NCBI GenBank assembly: GCA_011524535.1
Contig: WTKD01000008.1
Location: 1 to 36,609 of the forward strand
Origin: Spirochaetaceae bacterium
GTDB lineage: Bacteria > Spirochaetota > Spirochaetia > WTKD01
Length of the DNA: 36,609 bases
Reading direction: 5' to 3'
Shown piece by piece: positions 1-9,522 of the stretch. Position 1 is the first letter of the stretch. Each line of letters starts with the position of its first letter. Under the pieces are notes generated by a model. It was not told the origin of the DNA, ran no database searches, and saw only the letters and a list, made by a program, of their open reading frames with translations. A program made the position numbers and the translations under genes.

Positions 1-454
1 AGGTCCAAAATATCGTCCGCATCTAGATTTACGTTTCAATAATCCCATAGTTGGGAAATTTATAGCAACCATGATGTTGGATGGCAAAAAGAGCAAATGT
101 GAAAAAATATTTTATGCGGCAATAGATCGTATGGAGAAAGACCAGGAAGAGAATGGTCTTGATTTATTTCTAAAAGCGATTGATCTTGTAAAGCCAATGC
201 TTGAAGTTAAATCGCGCAGAATTGGAGGTTCTACGTATCAGGTTCCGGTGGAAATTCGACAAGTTCGAAGGAACTCGCTGGCCATGCGTTGGATTATTGA
301 TGCCTCAAGGAAAAGGAGAGGTCGTTCCATGGAAGAAAAACTATATTCTGAATTGGTTGACGCTCTTAACTCCACTGGAGGGGCGTTCAAGAAAAAAGAG
401 GATGTGCACCGAATGGCGGAAGCGAACAAAGCATTTGTCCACTATCGCTGGTAG
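1..454 (+). CDS. rpsG: 30S ribosomal protein S7, 5' end cut by the window
   Basis: S7 nucleates assembly of the 3' domain of 16S rRNA and sits at the E site of the 30S subunit. The reading frame is open from base 2, before the first ATG at 71, and the upstream codons encode a typical S7 stretch (GPKY, then KFI) leading into [16 protein letters not shown]. The true start therefore lies outside the window, with only a short N-terminal piece missing. The C-terminal KAFVHYRW is the usual S7 ending. The next gene is tuf rather than fusA, so this is not the classical str operon order. Identification is firm. Confidence 0.95.
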   Translation, partial: GPKYRPHLDLRFNNPIVGKFIATMMLDGKKSKCEKIFYAAIDRMEKDQEENGLDLFLKAIDLVKPMLEVKSRRIGGSTYQVPVEIRQVRRNSLAMRWIIDASRKRRGRSMEEKLYSELVDALNSTGGAFKKKEDVHRMAEANKAFVHYRW

Positions 455-460
455 TGAAAC

Positions 461-489
461 TTGACATTTTGTGTGCTTATGAAGACAAT
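461..489 (+). promoter_or_regulatory. Candidate sigma-70-type promoter for tuf and the S10 operon
   Basis: A perfect TTGACA (461-466) lies 7 bp after the rpsG stop. After 17 bp comes GACAAT (484-489), which matches TATAAT at 4 of 6 positions. Transcription would start near 496 and give a leader of about 55 nt before tuf. Read-through from rpsG is also possible because no terminator hairpin is visible in the 99-bp gap. Confidence 0.45.
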
Positions 490-553
490 ACGTAAACATT
501 TTTTTATTCTTCTGGAGTGGCGTATATGCCGGTCAATATATTAAGGAGTCGAG

Positions 554-1741
554 ATGGCAAAAGAGAAATTTAACAGAACTAAGCCGCACGTAAATGTAGG
601 AACAATTGGTCACGTAGATCATGGAAAAACTACTCTTACGGCTGCTATTACTATGGTTTCTGGTAAGCTTATGGGGACAAAAGTACTAAGTTACGAAGAC
701 ATAGACAACGCCCCTGAGGAAAAGGCACGTGGTATTACGATCAATACGCGCCACGTTGAGTATGAAACGAATGAGCGTCACTATGCTCACGTTGACTGTC
801 CTGGGCACGCCGACTATATCAAGAACATGATTACTGGTGCTGCGCAAATGGATGGAGCTGTCCTTGTTGTTGCTGCAACGGATGGTGCTATGTCGCAGAC
901 AAGGGAGCACGTTCTCCTTGCTCGCCAGGTTGGAGTTCCAAGAGTCATAGTCTTTATCAATAAGACGGACCAAGCTGATGAAGAAATGGTCGAACTTGTT
1001 GAAGAAGAAATCAGAGATATTCTTAATTACTATGAATTCCCTGGGGATGAAATTCCTGTGATAAAAGGAAGTGCATTCCTAGCAATGGAAAACATCGAAG
1101 ACGATGAGAAAACTGCTTGTATTAAGGAGTTGCTCACAAAGATGGATGAATATTTCCCTGTTCCTGAGCGAGTTGTTGACAAGCCTTTTTTGATGCCAAT
1201 TGAAGACATTTTTTCTATTCAGGGAAGAGGGACGGTTGTTACTGGTCGTATTGAAACTGGTATTGTTCGTGTTAATGAAGAAATTGAAATTGTCGGTATA
1301 CGAGAAACTCGAAAAACGGTATGTACCGGAGTTGAGATGTTCAACAAGCTCCTCGATGAGGGGCAAGCTGGAGACAATGTGGGTGTTTTGCTTCGAGGTG
1401 TTGCAAAAGATGAAGTTGAGCGTGGACAAGTTCTTTCAAAGCCTGGTTCGGTCAGCCCTCACACAAAATTCAAGGGACAAATATACTGTCTGAGTCGTGA
1501 AGAAGGAGGAAGGCATTCTCCGTTCTTTAATGGATATCGTCCTCAGTTTTACTTTAGGACAACCGACGTTACCGGGGAGGTCACCCTCGCTGAAGGTCGT
1601 GAAATGGTTATGCCCGGTGATAACACCGAGGTTGTAGGAACTCTTATTCGACCTATCGCCATGGACAAAGGTTTGCGCTTCGCTATACGTGAAGGGGGGC
1701 GCACCGTTGCGAGCGGTCAGATAACAGAGATTTTGGAGTAA
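554..1741 (+). CDS. tuf: Elongation factor Tu
   Basis: EF-Tu is the GTPase that brings aminoacyl-tRNA to the ribosomal A site. At 395 residues it is full length. Visible G motifs are GHVDHGKT (residues 19-26), DCPGH (81-85), NKTD (136-139) and GSAF; the C-terminal domain ends in the usual [15 protein letters not shown] strong AAGGAG (543-548) sits 5 nt before the ATG. The guanine-specificity motif is NKTD where NKVD or NKCD is more common. The segment after DG reads AMSQTREH where PMPQTREH is usual, so two normally conserved prolines are missing, although the contact residues Gln115, Glu118 and His119 remain. It leads the ribosomal operon with rpsJ 10 bp downstream. Its partner EF-Ts is encoded at 31446-32282. 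Confidence 0.98.
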   Translation: MAKEKFNRTKPHVNVGTIGHVDHGKTTLTAAITMVSGKLMGTKVLSYEDIDNAPEEKARGITINTRHVEYETNERHYAHVDCPGHADYIKNMITGAAQMDGAVLVVAATDGAMSQTREHVLLARQVGVPRVIVFINKTDQADEEMVELVEEEIRDILNYYEFPGDEIPVIKGSAFLAMENIEDDEKTACIKELLTKMDEYFPVPERVVDKPFLMPIEDIFSIQGRGTVVTGRIETGIVRVNEEIEIVGIRETRKTVCTGVEMFNKLLDEGQAGDNVGVLLRGVAKDEVERGQVLSKPGSVSPHTKFKGQIYCLSREEGGRHSPFFNGYRPQFYFRTTDVTGEVTLAEGREMVMPGDNTEVVGTLIRPIAMDKGLRFAIREGGRTVASGQITEILE

Positions 1742-1751
1742 AGAATAAAAG

Positions 1752-2081
1752 ATGGTGGTAAATCGAAACAAAACATTAGCCAACTCGATCAGAGTAAAGT
1801 TGCAAAGCTTTGATGCTCAAATTATTGATCAAAGTTCAAAAACAATAGTGAACGTAGTTCGCAAAGCAGGTGCAACTATTTCTGGTCCTATTCCTTTGCC
1901 TACATCTATAAAAAAATACACGGTGCTGAGATCTCCACACGTTAACAAGAAGTCTCGAGAGCAGTTCGAAACACGAACTCATAGGCGGTTGATTGGTATA
2001 ACCAATCTCTCTCCTTCGGTTATGGATTCTCTCATGAAACTTGAGCTTCCTTCTGGGGTGGATGTGGAGATTCAGCAATAG
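1752..2081 (+). CDS. rpsJ: 30S ribosomal protein S10
   Basis: S10 is a 30S head protein and, in other bacteria, also NusE, which links transcription to translation. The 109-residue product carries [14 protein letters not shown] near the start, the GPIPLPT motif and [13 protein letters not shown], followed by the usual THRRLI. It is a few residues longer than most S10 proteins at the N-terminus ([12 protein letters not shown]). The ribosome-binding site is weak (AAAAG just before the ATG), so translation may depend on coupling to tuf, which ends 10 bp upstream. Confidence 0.96.
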   Translation: MVVNRNKTLANSIRVKLQSFDAQIIDQSSKTIVNVVRKAGATISGPIPLPTSIKKYTVLRSPHVNKKSREQFETRTHRRLIGITNLSPSVMDSLMKLELPSGVDVEIQQ

Positions 2082-2093
2082 GATTATATGCAA

Positions 2094-2732
2094 ATGAGTA
2101 TCGGATTGTATGCAATAAAAAAAGGTATGACTCAGTTATTTACCGATGAGGGATTACTGGTTCCAGTAACGGTTTTAGAGTGTACCGAAACCAAATTACT
2201 TGAAGTGAAGGAAGAAAAAAGTCACGGTTACGATTCGATTGTATTTGGAGCTTTGCCCGTTTCCGAAAATAAGCTTTCTAAGCCTATAGCTGGTCAATTC
2301 AAGAAATTAGAGAAAAAGACATTTAACCGCATTTACGAGGTTAGAACAAAGGTTCCTAAAGAAGGAGCACCAGAGACATTGAGTGCTTCTCACTTTGAAA
2401 ATGTGGCCTTTGTTGATGTGAGTGGTAAAGGAAAAGGTAAGGGTTTTCAGGGAGTCATGAAAAGACATAATTTTTCTGGCGGTAGAAAAACTCACGGTTC
2501 AAAATTCCATCGCGAGCCAGGTGGTACCGGTATGGCGACCTTTCCTGGGCGAACTCTGAAGGGAACAAAACTTCCAGGAAGAATGGGTGGAAAAGAGGTC
2601 ACGGTGCAGAGCTTGCGCATATACGAAGTTGATACAGACGCCAATCTCTTGTACTTACAAGGTTCGGTTCCTGGTTTCACTGGTTCTGTGGTATATGTAA
2701 CTCCAGCGAAGAAGAAGACTTATGCAGATTGA
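2094..2732 (+). CDS. rplC: 50S ribosomal protein L3
   Basis: L3 binds 23S rRNA early in assembly and reaches toward the peptidyl-transferase centre. I prefer the ATG at 2094 (MSIGLYAIKKGMTQ) to the one at 2088. It gives the family's usual N-terminus and sets AGGA (2080-2083) at a normal distance. The product has 212 residues. The conserved GSKFHREPGGTG and GRMGG region is near residues 140-165. The 3' end overlaps rplD by 11 bp, which suggests translational coupling. Confidence 0.95.
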   Translation: MSIGLYAIKKGMTQLFTDEGLLVPVTVLECTETKLLEVKEEKSHGYDSIVFGALPVSENKLSKPIAGQFKKLEKKTFNRIYEVRTKVPKEGAPETLSASHFENVAFVDVSGKGKGKGFQGVMKRHNFSGGRKTHGSKFHREPGGTGMATFPGRTLKGTKLPGRMGGKEVTVQSLRIYEVDTDANLLYLQGSVPGFTGSVVYVTPAKKKTYAD

Positions 2733-3348
2733 ATATCATATAGACGGTGGGAAAGGGAAAAAAATCGATTTTTTCCAGGGCTTGACCGCGGATTCTGTTT
2801 CTCAAGGTAGTGTTTATTATGCAATAAATGCGACCCTAGCAAATAGACGGGCGGGACTCGCTTCGACTAAATCACGTGGGATGATCCGCGGAGGTGGTAA
2901 GAAACCTTGGCGTCAAAAGGGATTAGGACGTGCTCGTGCTGGAACTCGCACTTCCCCGCTTTGGCGTGGTGGAGGCACTGTATTTGGTCCTATTCCTCAT
3001 GACTTTTCGATTCGCTTACCAAAAAAACAAAAAAAAGCAGCCTTGCGCTCTGCTCTTTATGAAAAGGCTTTTGAGAATAAAATAACCGTTCTTGACGATT
3101 TTGTTATTTCTGACGGAAAAACCAAGAGTTTACTTTCCAGGATTTCCTCTTTTGCGGGTGCCAAGCGTGTTTTGCTTGTCTTGTCAGAGGATAATGAATT
3201 GACCAAGCGAGCGGCAAGAAATATTTCATGGCTTTCTTATAACCATGTTTCTAGATTATCTATACACGATGTGTATTATGCTAAACATATCCTTGTGCAG
3301 GTTTCTGCTCTAGGCGAGCTTGAAAAAAAATACGGGGTTGCGCAATGA
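2722..3348 (+). CDS. rplD: 50S ribosomal protein L4
   Basis: L4 is an early-assembly protein whose extended loop lines the nascent-peptide exit tunnel; in some bacteria it also represses its own operon. The 208-residue product shows the family core of KPWRQKGLGRARAGTRTSP followed by WRGGGTVFGP. It begins inside the end of rplC (11-bp overlap), and its last codons overlap rplW by 4 bp. The S10-leader regulation by L4 known from enterobacteria cannot be seen in this sequence. Confidence 0.96.
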   Translation: MQIEYHIDGGKGKKIDFFQGLTADSVSQGSVYYAINATLANRRAGLASTKSRGMIRGGGKKPWRQKGLGRARAGTRTSPLWRGGGTVFGPIPHDFSIRLPKKQKKAALRSALYEKAFENKITVLDDFVISDGKTKSLLSRISSFAGAKRVLLVLSEDNELTKRAARNISWLSYNHVSRLSIHDVYYAKHILVQVSALGELEKKYGVAQ

Positions 3349-3629
3349 ACGCCTATGAAACCATAATAACCCCCATACTTAGCGAGAAGTCAACAAACCT
3401 AAGGACTTTGAGGACCTACGTGTTTCAAGTTAGCCTTCGGGCCAATAAACATCAAATTTTGGACGCTATCAAAGAGTTATATAATGTAACTCCTGTTACA
3501 TGCAGAACAATACGTATGAAAGGAAAGCCAAAGCGACTTAGACGAGAGTCTGGCTATACTTCTTCATGGAAGAAAGCCTATGTAACCTTGGAAAAAGGTG
3601 CCTCTATTTCGCAATTGGATGGTGCATAA
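3345..3629 (+). CDS. rplW: 50S ribosomal protein L23
   Basis: L23 lies at the tunnel exit and is the docking site for trigger factor and the signal recognition particle. The 94-residue product matches the family in the N-terminal [11 protein letters not shown], the central [14 protein letters not shown] and the KGKPKR loop. The start codon overlaps the rplD stop as ATGA, a classic coupling arrangement, and rplB follows after 2 bp. Confidence 0.95.
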   Translation: MNAYETIITPILSEKSTNLRTLRTYVFQVSLRANKHQILDAIKELYNVTPVTCRTIRMKGKPKRLRRESGYTSSWKKAYVTLEKGASISQLDGA

Positions 3630-3631
3630 AC

Positions 3632-4456
3632 ATGGGAACTCGATTAGTAAAACCGATAACACCAGGTCTTCGTTTTCGTGTCGAAAAAAAATATACAGAG
3701 ATAACAAAGACTAAACCTGAGAAGTCTCTTACATTTGGGCTGAAAAACCGTGCGGGTCGATCTTCTTCTGGGAGGATATCTGTTCGCCGTCGAGGTGGAG
3801 GTCATAAACGGCTTTACCGTATTATTGATTTCAAGAGAGATAAGCAGACGATTCCTGCTAAAGTACATTCTATTGAATATGACCCAAATAGGTCTGCTCT
3901 TATTGCTTTGCTTTATTATGTAGATGGTGAAAAAAGATACATTTTATGCCCAAAGGGCTTAGTTGTCGGGCAAGAAGTTATCAGTGGAGCGGGTGCTCCT
4001 ATTTCTGTTGGGAATGCTATGCCTCTCTCAGAAATACCGCTGGGAACTGAAGTTCACAACGTTGAATTAACTCATGGAAAGGGTGGGCAATTACTTAGAG
4101 CTGCTGGTTCTGGGGCTAATTTAATAGCAAAAGAAGGTGCCTATGCAACTATTCGCTTGCCTTCCGGGGAATCACGCATGATACACCAATCCTGTTATGC
4201 AACGATTGGATCTGTCGGAAACGAAGATATCATGAATGTGAAGTACGGGAAAGCGGGCAGAATGCGGTGGTTGAGGAAGCGACCAAAAGTTCGTGGTGTT
4301 GCAATGAACCCGCATGACCATCCTCATGGCGGTGGTGAAGGTAAGACTTCTGGTGGAAGACATCCTGTCAGTCCCTGGGGTGTTGCCACAAAAGGCTATA
4401 GAACGAGAAAAAAGAAGAAGCAATCTTCAAAGTTTATAATAAGGAAGAAGAGCTAG
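3632..4456 (+). CDS. rplB: 50S ribosomal protein L2
   Basis: L2 is one of the most conserved 50S proteins. It is needed for subunit joining and for peptidyl-transferase activity. The ATG at 3632 ([15 protein letters not shown]) gives 274 residues, the normal length. The open frame reaches back to 3566 inside rplW, but that extension is not L2-like. The catalytic-region motif DHPHGGGEG is present near residue 228. The residue after NP is His ([10 protein letters not shown]), where Val is usual. Confidence 0.96.
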   Translation: MGTRLVKPITPGLRFRVEKKYTEITKTKPEKSLTFGLKNRAGRSSSGRISVRRRGGGHKRLYRIIDFKRDKQTIPAKVHSIEYDPNRSALIALLYYVDGEKRYILCPKGLVVGQEVISGAGAPISVGNAMPLSEIPLGTEVHNVELTHGKGGQLLRAAGSGANLIAKEGAYATIRLPSGESRMIHQSCYATIGSVGNEDIMNVKYGKAGRMRWLRKRPKVRGVAMNPHDHPHGGGEGKTSGGRHPVSPWGVATKGYRTRKKKKQSSKFIIRKKS

Positions 4457-4460
4457 GATC

Positions 4461-4742
4461 ATGTCGAGATCGATAAAGAAGGGCCCTTATATAGCCCCCA
4501 GTCTTTTCAAAAAAATTACCAGAAATTCTGAGGGCGAACGTAAGAAGGTGATAAAAACATATTCGCGTTGTTCTACAATTATCCCAGCTATGGTTGGAAA
4601 CACTATCTCGGTTTACAATGGAAAAACATGGATACCAGTGTACATTACTGAATCGTTGGTTGGGCATAAATTGGGAGAATTTTCGCCTACGCGTCTGTTT
4701 CGTGGACACGCTGGTTCAGACAAAAAAGCGAGGAAACGCTAA
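4461..4742 (+). CDS. rpsS: 30S ribosomal protein S19
   Basis: S19 sits in the 30S head with S13 and contacts the A-site side of the intersubunit bridge. The 93-residue product has the standard start [10 protein letters not shown], the central [17 protein letters not shown] and the signature [19 protein letters not shown]. It is separated from rplB by 4 bp, and its stop overlaps the rplV start by one base (TAATG). Confidence 0.97.
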   Translation: MSRSIKKGPYIAPSLFKKITRNSEGERKKVIKTYSRCSTIIPAMVGNTISVYNGKTWIPVYITESLVGHKLGEFSPTRLFRGHAGSDKKARKR

Positions 4743-5086
4743 TGGCAAATGGCTATTCAGGACGACTTCGATACGTATCCCTTGCTGGGTATAAAGCCCG
4801 TCGCATTGCGAATGTTCTTAGGAATAAACGATATCCAGAAGTTGTGGGGATTCTAAGAAATTTACCCCATAAAGGTGCAAAGATCATACGAAAACTTGTA
4901 GAATCGGTTGCCAGCAATGCGCTTTACTTAGATAGAAATCTCGATGAGGAAAGTCTTAGACTAACGGATATCCAGATTAGTGATGGACCGCATATTAAAA
5001 GAATTTGGCGCCGTGGCCGTGGCCGTGCCGATGTCTTATTGAAAAAACAAAGTCATATATATGTGACGCTCAAAGGGGGTAGATGA
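4742..5086 (+). CDS. rplV: 50S ribosomal protein L22
   Basis: L22 spans the 50S subunit, and its hairpin lines the peptide exit tunnel where macrolide resistance and SecM-type arrest map. The 114-residue product carries KARRIANVLRNK near the start, SNALYLDRNL in the middle, and a basic hairpin (WRRGRGRADVLLKK) before the C-terminal strand. rpsC starts 1 bp after its stop. Confidence 0.96.
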   Translation: MANGYSGRLRYVSLAGYKARRIANVLRNKRYPEVVGILRNLPHKGAKIIRKLVESVASNALYLDRNLDEESLRLTDIQISDGPHIKRIWRRGRGRADVLLKKQSHIYVTLKGGR

Positions 5087-5087
5087 T

Positions 5088-5807
5088 ATGGGTCAGAAAG
5101 TTAATCCCTATGGAATGCGGCTGGGTGTAAATAATACATGGAAGTCAAAATGGTTTGCTGGGAAGCAAAAATATGCAGAACTCTTGCATGCAGATTTAAA
5201 GATTCGACGATTGCTTAAGACGCTTCCAGAGACAAAGGATGTTGATATTGCCGATGTAATTCTTGTTCGTCAACCACAATTCGTTTCTCTTGTGATATAT
5301 ACAGCGAGTCCAGGTGTGTTGATTGGAGCAAAAGGGGCAAACATAGAACGTCTTAGTGCTCGTTTGCAAAAAGCTGTTCAGCAGAAAATTCAAATCAAAA
5401 TACGGGAAGTGAAGCGTACAGAAGCTAATGCCCAGTTAGTGGCTTTTAATATTGCTCATCAATTGCGGATGCGCTTTGCATTCAAGCGAGCTCTAAAAAT
5501 GGCTGCTACAAACGCTATGCGTGCTGGAGTGCAGGGCATCAAAATCCGCGTTGCTGGAAGACTTGGTGGTGCAGAAATGTCACGTGTCGAAACATACAGA
5601 CAAGGTAGAGTCCCATTACACACGCTTAGAGCAGAAATTGATTATGGATTTGCGGAAGCTCAGACTACTTTTGGCACGATAGGTGTGAAAGTTTGGATAT
5701 GTACCGGAGAAAATTTTGCGAAATCCAATAAAGCTGCGGCAAAGCCAGGAGCTGGAAAAATTCTTGCGAAAAGGAGAGACTCAGTCGGAGTAAAATCTGA
5801 TGTCTAG
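5088..5807 (+). CDS. rpsC: 30S ribosomal protein S3
   Basis: S3 forms part of the mRNA entry tunnel and the ribosomal helicase. The 239-residue product shows [13 protein letters not shown] at the start, the KH-domain segment [15 protein letters not shown], and the C-terminal [25 protein letters not shown] block. A lysine/alanine-rich tail follows. The start is fixed by the canonical N-terminus. Confidence 0.97.
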   Translation: MGQKVNPYGMRLGVNNTWKSKWFAGKQKYAELLHADLKIRRLLKTLPETKDVDIADVILVRQPQFVSLVIYTASPGVLIGAKGANIERLSARLQKAVQQKIQIKIREVKRTEANAQLVAFNIAHQLRMRFAFKRALKMAATNAMRAGVQGIKIRVAGRLGGAEMSRVETYRQGRVPLHTLRAEIDYGFAEAQTTFGTIGVKVWICTGENFAKSNKAAAKPGAGKILAKRRDSVGVKSDV

Positions 5808-5812
5808 CAACT

Positions 5813-6235
5813 ATGCTTAGTCCTAAAAAAGTATTGCACAGAAAGCAGCAGCGAAGAATAAAGCGCCATTTGGGTGGTGTTGCAAGTCGTATGAATAAAA
5901 TTTCTTTTGGTGAGTATGGGTTAAAGGCCTTGACTCCAAACTTTGTTACTAACAGACAAATTGAAGCAGCTCGTATTGCAATAAACAGAAGAATAAAGAG
6001 GGGAGGGAAAATATGGATAAGAATTTTCCCTGATGTTCCTCAAACAAAGAAACCCGCAGAAACTCGTATGGGAAAAGGAAAAGGTTCCCCCGAACAGTGG
6101 GTTGCCGCTGTCAAAGCTGGCACTGTTATGTTTGAGCTTGCGGGCGTAAATACAGAGCTAGCAAAAGAGGCGATGGTTCGAGCTTCTGCAAAATTGCCTT
6201 TGAAAGCGGTGTTTATCGAACGGAGAACGTATTAA
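5813..6235 (+). CDS. rplP: 50S ribosomal protein L16
   Basis: L16 helps shape the A-tRNA site of the 50S subunit. The 140-residue product has [14 protein letters not shown] at the start, then [25 protein letters not shown] and WVAAVKAG, all diagnostic. Its stop overlaps the rpmC start by one base. Confidence 0.97.
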   Translation: MLSPKKVLHRKQQRRIKRHLGGVASRMNKISFGEYGLKALTPNFVTNRQIEAARIAINRRIKRGGKIWIRIFPDVPQTKKPAETRMGKGKGSPEQWVAAVKAGTVMFELAGVNTELAKEAMVRASAKLPLKAVFIERRTY

Positions 6236-6429
6236 TGAAAAACTCGTACAAAAATATGGATATTCGGGAGCTTGTAGCTACTCGTGAAGCACAGAGAAAA
6301 CAGTTACTCGCGCTTAAAACAGACAAGGTTCTTGGTCATTTGGCTAATCCTTTGGAGATACGCGTCACCAGACGGAATATAGCGCGTTTAAATTCTCGTA
6401 TATATGAAAAAACATTGGAAGTGGAGTAG
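6235..6429 (+). CDS. rpmC: 50S ribosomal protein L29
   Basis: L29 is a small helical-hairpin protein beside L23 at the tunnel exit. The 64-residue product has the expected two-helix pattern and the family's VTRRNIARLNSRI-like second helix. It sits between rplP (1-bp overlap) and rpsQ (3-bp gap), the normal location. Confidence 0.93.
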   Translation: MKNSYKNMDIRELVATREAQRKQLLALKTDKVLGHLANPLEIRVTRRNIARLNSRIYEKTLEVE

Positions 6430-6432
6430 CAG

Positions 6433-6717
6433 ATGTTTCTTGAAATAATTCCACAGAAGAAATTAGAAGCAAGCAAAAACAAGTTGTTGCAAGGCATAGT
6501 AGTGAGCGACAAAATGGAAAAGTCTATAGTTGTTGAGATATATAGAAGAAAGCTGCATCCTTTGTATCAGAAATATATAACCATTAAGAAAAAAATTATG
6601 GCCCACGATGAAAAAAACCAGGCTCAAATAGGTGATAGTGTGCAGGTCTTGGAATCACGTCCGCTTAGCAAAAGAAAAAGATGGACTCTGGCTTCCGTTG
6701 TTGAGAGGGTTCAATAA
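6433..6717 (+). CDS. rpsQ: 30S ribosomal protein S17
   Basis: S17 is a primary 16S rRNA-binding protein with an OB fold. The 94-residue product includes [16 protein letters not shown] and the C-terminal [11 protein letters not shown], which define the family. The roughly 18-residue leader [18 protein letters not shown] is somewhat longer than the leader of most S17 proteins. No internal start is better placed. Confidence 0.95.
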   Translation: MFLEIIPQKKLEASKNKLLQGIVVSDKMEKSIVVEIYRRKLHPLYQKYITIKKKIMAHDEKNQAQIGDSVQVLESRPLSKRKRWTLASVVERVQ

Positions 6718-6718
6718 T

Positions 6719-7084
6719 ATGATACAGATGCAAACTCAGTTGAATGTTGCTGACAATAGTGGGGCTAAAAAAGTACAATGTATAAAAGTACTCGGAGGTT
6801 CTCGCAAGCGATATGCGTACGTAGGGGACACTATTGTTGTTGCTGTTAAAGACGCTTTGCCAAATTCCCCTGTTAAATCGGGATCTGTTGAGAAAGCGGT
6901 TGTTGTGCGTACAAAGCATGCTCTACGCCGGGCAGATGGCACATACATTCGTTTTAGCGATAACGCCTGTGTCTTGGTTGATGCTTCTGGTGTTCCTAAG
7001 GGAAAACGTGTATTTGGCCCTGTGGCCAGGGAGCTTAGAGAGAATATGATGAAGGTTATTTCCTTGGCTCCTGAGGTGCTATAG
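6719..7084 (+). CDS. rplN: 50S ribosomal protein L14
   Basis: L14 forms part of the intersubunit bridge with 16S helix 14 and is the docking site of the silencing factor RsfS. The start at 6719 ([17 protein letters not shown]) is canonical and has AGGG about 9 nt upstream. The open frame extends back to 6632, but only as an overlap with rpsQ. The product has 121 residues and ends in LAPEVL. Confidence 0.97.
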   Translation: MIQMQTQLNVADNSGAKKVQCIKVLGGSRKRYAYVGDTIVVAVKDALPNSPVKSGSVEKAVVVRTKHALRRADGTYIRFSDNACVLVDASGVPKGKRVFGPVARELRENMMKVISLAPEVL

Positions 7085-7086
7085 CT

Positions 7087-7425
7087 ATGGTAAAGAAGAA
7101 TTTGAAGGCTGTTCCAAAGAAAATAAAAATTCAGAAAGAGGACAGAGTTATTGTTATTTCTGGAAAAGATAAAGGTAAAATTGGTTCGGTGTTACAAGTT
7201 GACAGGAAAAGCGGCACGGTTATTGTTGAAGGGGTCAACAAAATCAAGAAGGCTGTAAAAAAGAAAAAGCAAGATGATCAGGGGGGCATTATTGAGTTAG
7301 AAGCTCCGCTTAATGTCTCGAATGTTATGATTGTAACAAAAAATGGAACTCCTACTCGTGTAGGCTATGTCTTTCGTGACGGAAAAAAACTTAGAATTGC
7401 GAAAAAAACTGGAGAAGAACTATAA
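7087..7425 (+). CDS. rplX: 50S ribosomal protein L24
   Basis: L24 is an assembly-initiator protein with a KOW motif. In the 112-residue product the KOW region is visible as [20 protein letters not shown], followed by VEGVNKIKK. The N-terminal leader is lysine-rich. The stop overlaps the rplE start by one base (TAATG). Confidence 0.95.
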   Translation: MVKKNLKAVPKKIKIQKEDRVIVISGKDKGKIGSVLQVDRKSGTVIVEGVNKIKKAVKKKKQDDQGGIIELEAPLNVSNVMIVTKNGTPTRVGYVFRDGKKLRIAKKTGEEL

Positions 7426-8018
7426 TGCCTACTAAAAAGAAGGCCTCTTCAACCAAAGAAAAAATGGTTGATATGTATCCACATTACAAAAAGCAATTTA
7501 ACGAGGTGTTTAGAAAAGAGCTAAAAGACGAGCTCCGCTATGACTCCATTATGCAAGTTCCTCGTATGGAAAAGATTTCCCTCAATATGGGGGTTGGCGA
7601 TGCTACTCAGAACAAAAACTATCTTACCCAGGCATTGGAGCAACTTGGCGCTATTGCGGGGCAAAAAGCCGTAAAAACAAAAGCTCGAAAATCTGAATCT
7701 GTCTTTAAAATCAGGGCGGGCATGGAAATAGGGGTTCGTGTTACTCTTCGTGGAAACAGGATGTATGATTTTCTATATCGTCTGATCAATATAGTGCTTC
7801 CTCGAACTAAAGACTTTCGTGGGGTAAATCCAAATGGTTTTGATGGGCATGGCAATTATTCTTTGGGAATTCGTGAGCACATCGTTTTTCCTGAAATTGA
7901 TTATGATAAGATAGACAGAATTGTGGGACTAACTGCAACATTGGTTACGACCGCTTCCAATGACGAGGAAGGGCGCGCATTGTTGGAGAAATTTTCATTC
8001 CCTTTTAGGAAAACGTAA
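7425..8018 (+). CDS. rplE: 50S ribosomal protein L5
   Basis: L5 is part of the 5S rRNA complex and contacts P-site tRNA. The core shows [12 protein letters not shown], the [20 protein letters not shown] segment, [21 protein letters not shown]-type loops and the EIDYDKID end. At 197 residues it is longer than the usual 179-180. The excess is a lysine-rich N-terminal leader ([17 protein letters not shown]). The Met at residue 14 or 17 could instead be the start. The 1-bp overlap with rplX favours the first ATG. Confidence 0.95.
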   Translation: MPTKKKASSTKEKMVDMYPHYKKQFNEVFRKELKDELRYDSIMQVPRMEKISLNMGVGDATQNKNYLTQALEQLGAIAGQKAVKTKARKSESVFKIRAGMEIGVRVTLRGNRMYDFLYRLINIVLPRTKDFRGVNPNGFDGHGNYSLGIREHIVFPEIDYDKIDRIVGLTATLVTTASNDEEGRALLEKFSFPFRKT

Positions 8019-8022
8019 AGAT

Positions 8023-8208
8023 ATGGCTAGAAAAGCTCTAATAGAAAAAGCAAATAAAACACCGAAATTTTCGACAAGGCATGTGAATCGTTGTAGAGTC
8101 TGTGGGAGACCGAGAGGATATATGCGAGCGTTTCAGATGTGTCGAATATGTTTTAGAAACCTTGCCAGCGAAGGTAAAATTCCTGGAGTAAGGAAATCAA
8201 GTTGGTAA
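8023..8208 (+). CDS. rpsZ: 30S ribosomal protein S14, zinc-binding type
   Basis: S14 belongs to the late-assembling head of the 30S subunit. This is the short 61-residue zinc form, with four cysteines as CxxC (24, 27) and CxxC (40, 43). The long cysteine-free paralog is used by other bacteria and by zinc-starved cells. The ATG at 8023 gives the standard [10 protein letters not shown] start; the longer open frame from 7960 overlaps rplE and is not used. Confidence 0.95.
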   Translation: MARKALIEKANKTPKFSTRHVNRCRVCGRPRGYMRAFQMCRICFRNLASEGKIPGVRKSSW

Positions 8209-8209
8209 T

Positions 8210-8614
8210 ATGTCTGTTTCAGATCAAATAGCAAATGCAATTATAAAAATACAAAACGCTGTCCGTGCGAACTTGGAAACTGCAACCGTTCCAAAAATAA
8301 AGATCCTTGGCGAAATCCTGCGTGTCTTGAAAAAAGATGGGTTTATCGAGGATTATGTACTCGAGATGGAAGAGGACGTTGCGAAGGCTCGATATCTCGT
8401 AACCCTTAGATACACTGCAGACGGAGAGTCGGTTATTCATGGAGTTAAGCGTATTTCCAAACCTAGTCGAAGGGTCTACGCTGGGTACGATTCCATTCCC
8501 TCAATTTTCAATAACTATGGTCGTTTGATCATTTCTAGTTCAGAGGGTGTGCTCACAGACGCAGAGGCAAGGCGTAGAAAAATAGGAGGAGAACTTTTGT
8601 TCTCTGTGTGGTAG
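8210..8614 (+). CDS. rpsH: 30S ribosomal protein S8
   Basis: S8 is a primary binder of 16S helix 21 and, in E. coli, the repressor of the spc operon. The 134-residue product has the N-terminal DQIANAIIKIQNA, GFIEDY, and the C-terminal block EGVLTDAEARRRKIGGELLFSVW. All are diagnostic. rpsZ ends 1 bp upstream and rplF starts 5 bp downstream. Confidence 0.96.
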   Translation: MSVSDQIANAIIKIQNAVRANLETATVPKIKILGEILRVLKKDGFIEDYVLEMEEDVAKARYLVTLRYTADGESVIHGVKRISKPSRRVYAGYDSIPSIFNNYGRLIISSSEGVLTDAEARRRKIGGELLFSVW

Positions 8615-8619
8615 ATACT

Positions 8620-9165
8620 ATGTCGAGAGTCGGTAAATTTCCAGTAACAGTGCCATCTTCCGTTAATGTTCGTGTAGAGGATGGAACGATGTTTGTTAAG
8701 GGTCCAAAAGGCGAATTATCTCAGGATTATCACTCTTCCATAGTGGTTGGTGACCTTAAGGATTCAAAAATATATTTGGAGACTTCTGCAGAAGATAAAA
8801 AAACAAGGGCTCTGCATGGGCTATACAGACAACTTTTACACAATATGGTAACTGGGGTTTCTCAAGGTTTCAAAAAGGTTCTTTTATTGCAGGGAGTTGG
8901 ATACAGAGCTGAGTTAAAAGGAGATACTCTTTTGTTATCATTGGGTTATTCTCTTCCTATTGAGTATTTTGTGCCCAAATCAATTTCGATTTCGGTTGAA
9001 AAACAAACCCGTATAACGATAGAAGGGATCGATAAGCAAGAAGTTGGACAAATTGCTGCGGAAATTAGAAGCATTCGTCCCCCAGATGCCTATAAAGGCA
9101 AGGGTGTGAGATACGAAAATGAGTACGTTCGGCTGAAAGCTGGTAAATCCGGAGTGAAAAAATGA
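8620..9165 (+). CDS. rplF: 50S ribosomal protein L6
   Basis: L6 sits near the sarcin-ricin loop at the factor-binding site. I use the ATG at 8620 (MSRVGKFPV), which gives 181 residues; an upstream in-frame GTG at 8608 lies inside rpsH. Both repeats of the L6 fold are present, with GVGYRAELKG in the middle and RPPDAYKGKGVRYENE near the end. It overlaps rplR by 4 bp. Confidence 0.96.
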   Translation: MSRVGKFPVTVPSSVNVRVEDGTMFVKGPKGELSQDYHSSIVVGDLKDSKIYLETSAEDKKTRALHGLYRQLLHNMVTGVSQGFKKVLLLQGVGYRAELKGDTLLLSLGYSLPIEYFVPKSISISVEKQTRITIEGIDKQEVGQIAAEIRSIRPPDAYKGKGVRYENEYVRLKAGKSGVKK

Positions 9166-9521
9166 AAAAACTTATTGAGAGAGCAAAACGACGTTCAAAA
9201 GTAAAAAGAAGGATACGATCGCAGATAAGCGGAACAGCGGAAAGGCCGAGAGTCTCAGTTTTTCGTTCCAATAAGCATTTTTATGCTCAAGTAATCGATG
9301 ATGTCCAAGCTATAACCCTTGCTTCAGTCGCATCGGGTCAGAACGATTTTAAAGGCGAAGTAGGAAACCGCAGTTGCGCAAAAAAATGTGGAGAGAAGAT
9401 GGGCTTGCTTTTGAAAGATAAAAAGGTGAAAACTGTGGTTTTCGATAGAAATGGATTTATCTATCACGGTATAGTTAAAGAATTTGCAGACGCACTACGC
9501 GATCAAGGGATAATATTATAA
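9162..9521 (+). CDS. rplR: 50S ribosomal protein L18
   Basis: L18 binds 5S rRNA and delivers it with L5 to the 50S subunit. The 119-residue product has RRIRSQISGTAERPRVSVFRSNKH and the C-terminal VVFDRNGFIYHGIVKEFADALRDQGI, which match the family well. Its start overlaps the rplF stop as ATGA; rpsE follows after 1 bp. Confidence 0.96.
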   Translation: MKKLIERAKRRSKVKRRIRSQISGTAERPRVSVFRSNKHFYAQVIDDVQAITLASVASGQNDFKGEVGNRSCAKKCGEKMGLLLKDKKVKTVVFDRNGFIYHGIVKEFADALRDQGIIL

Positions 9522-9522
9522 T

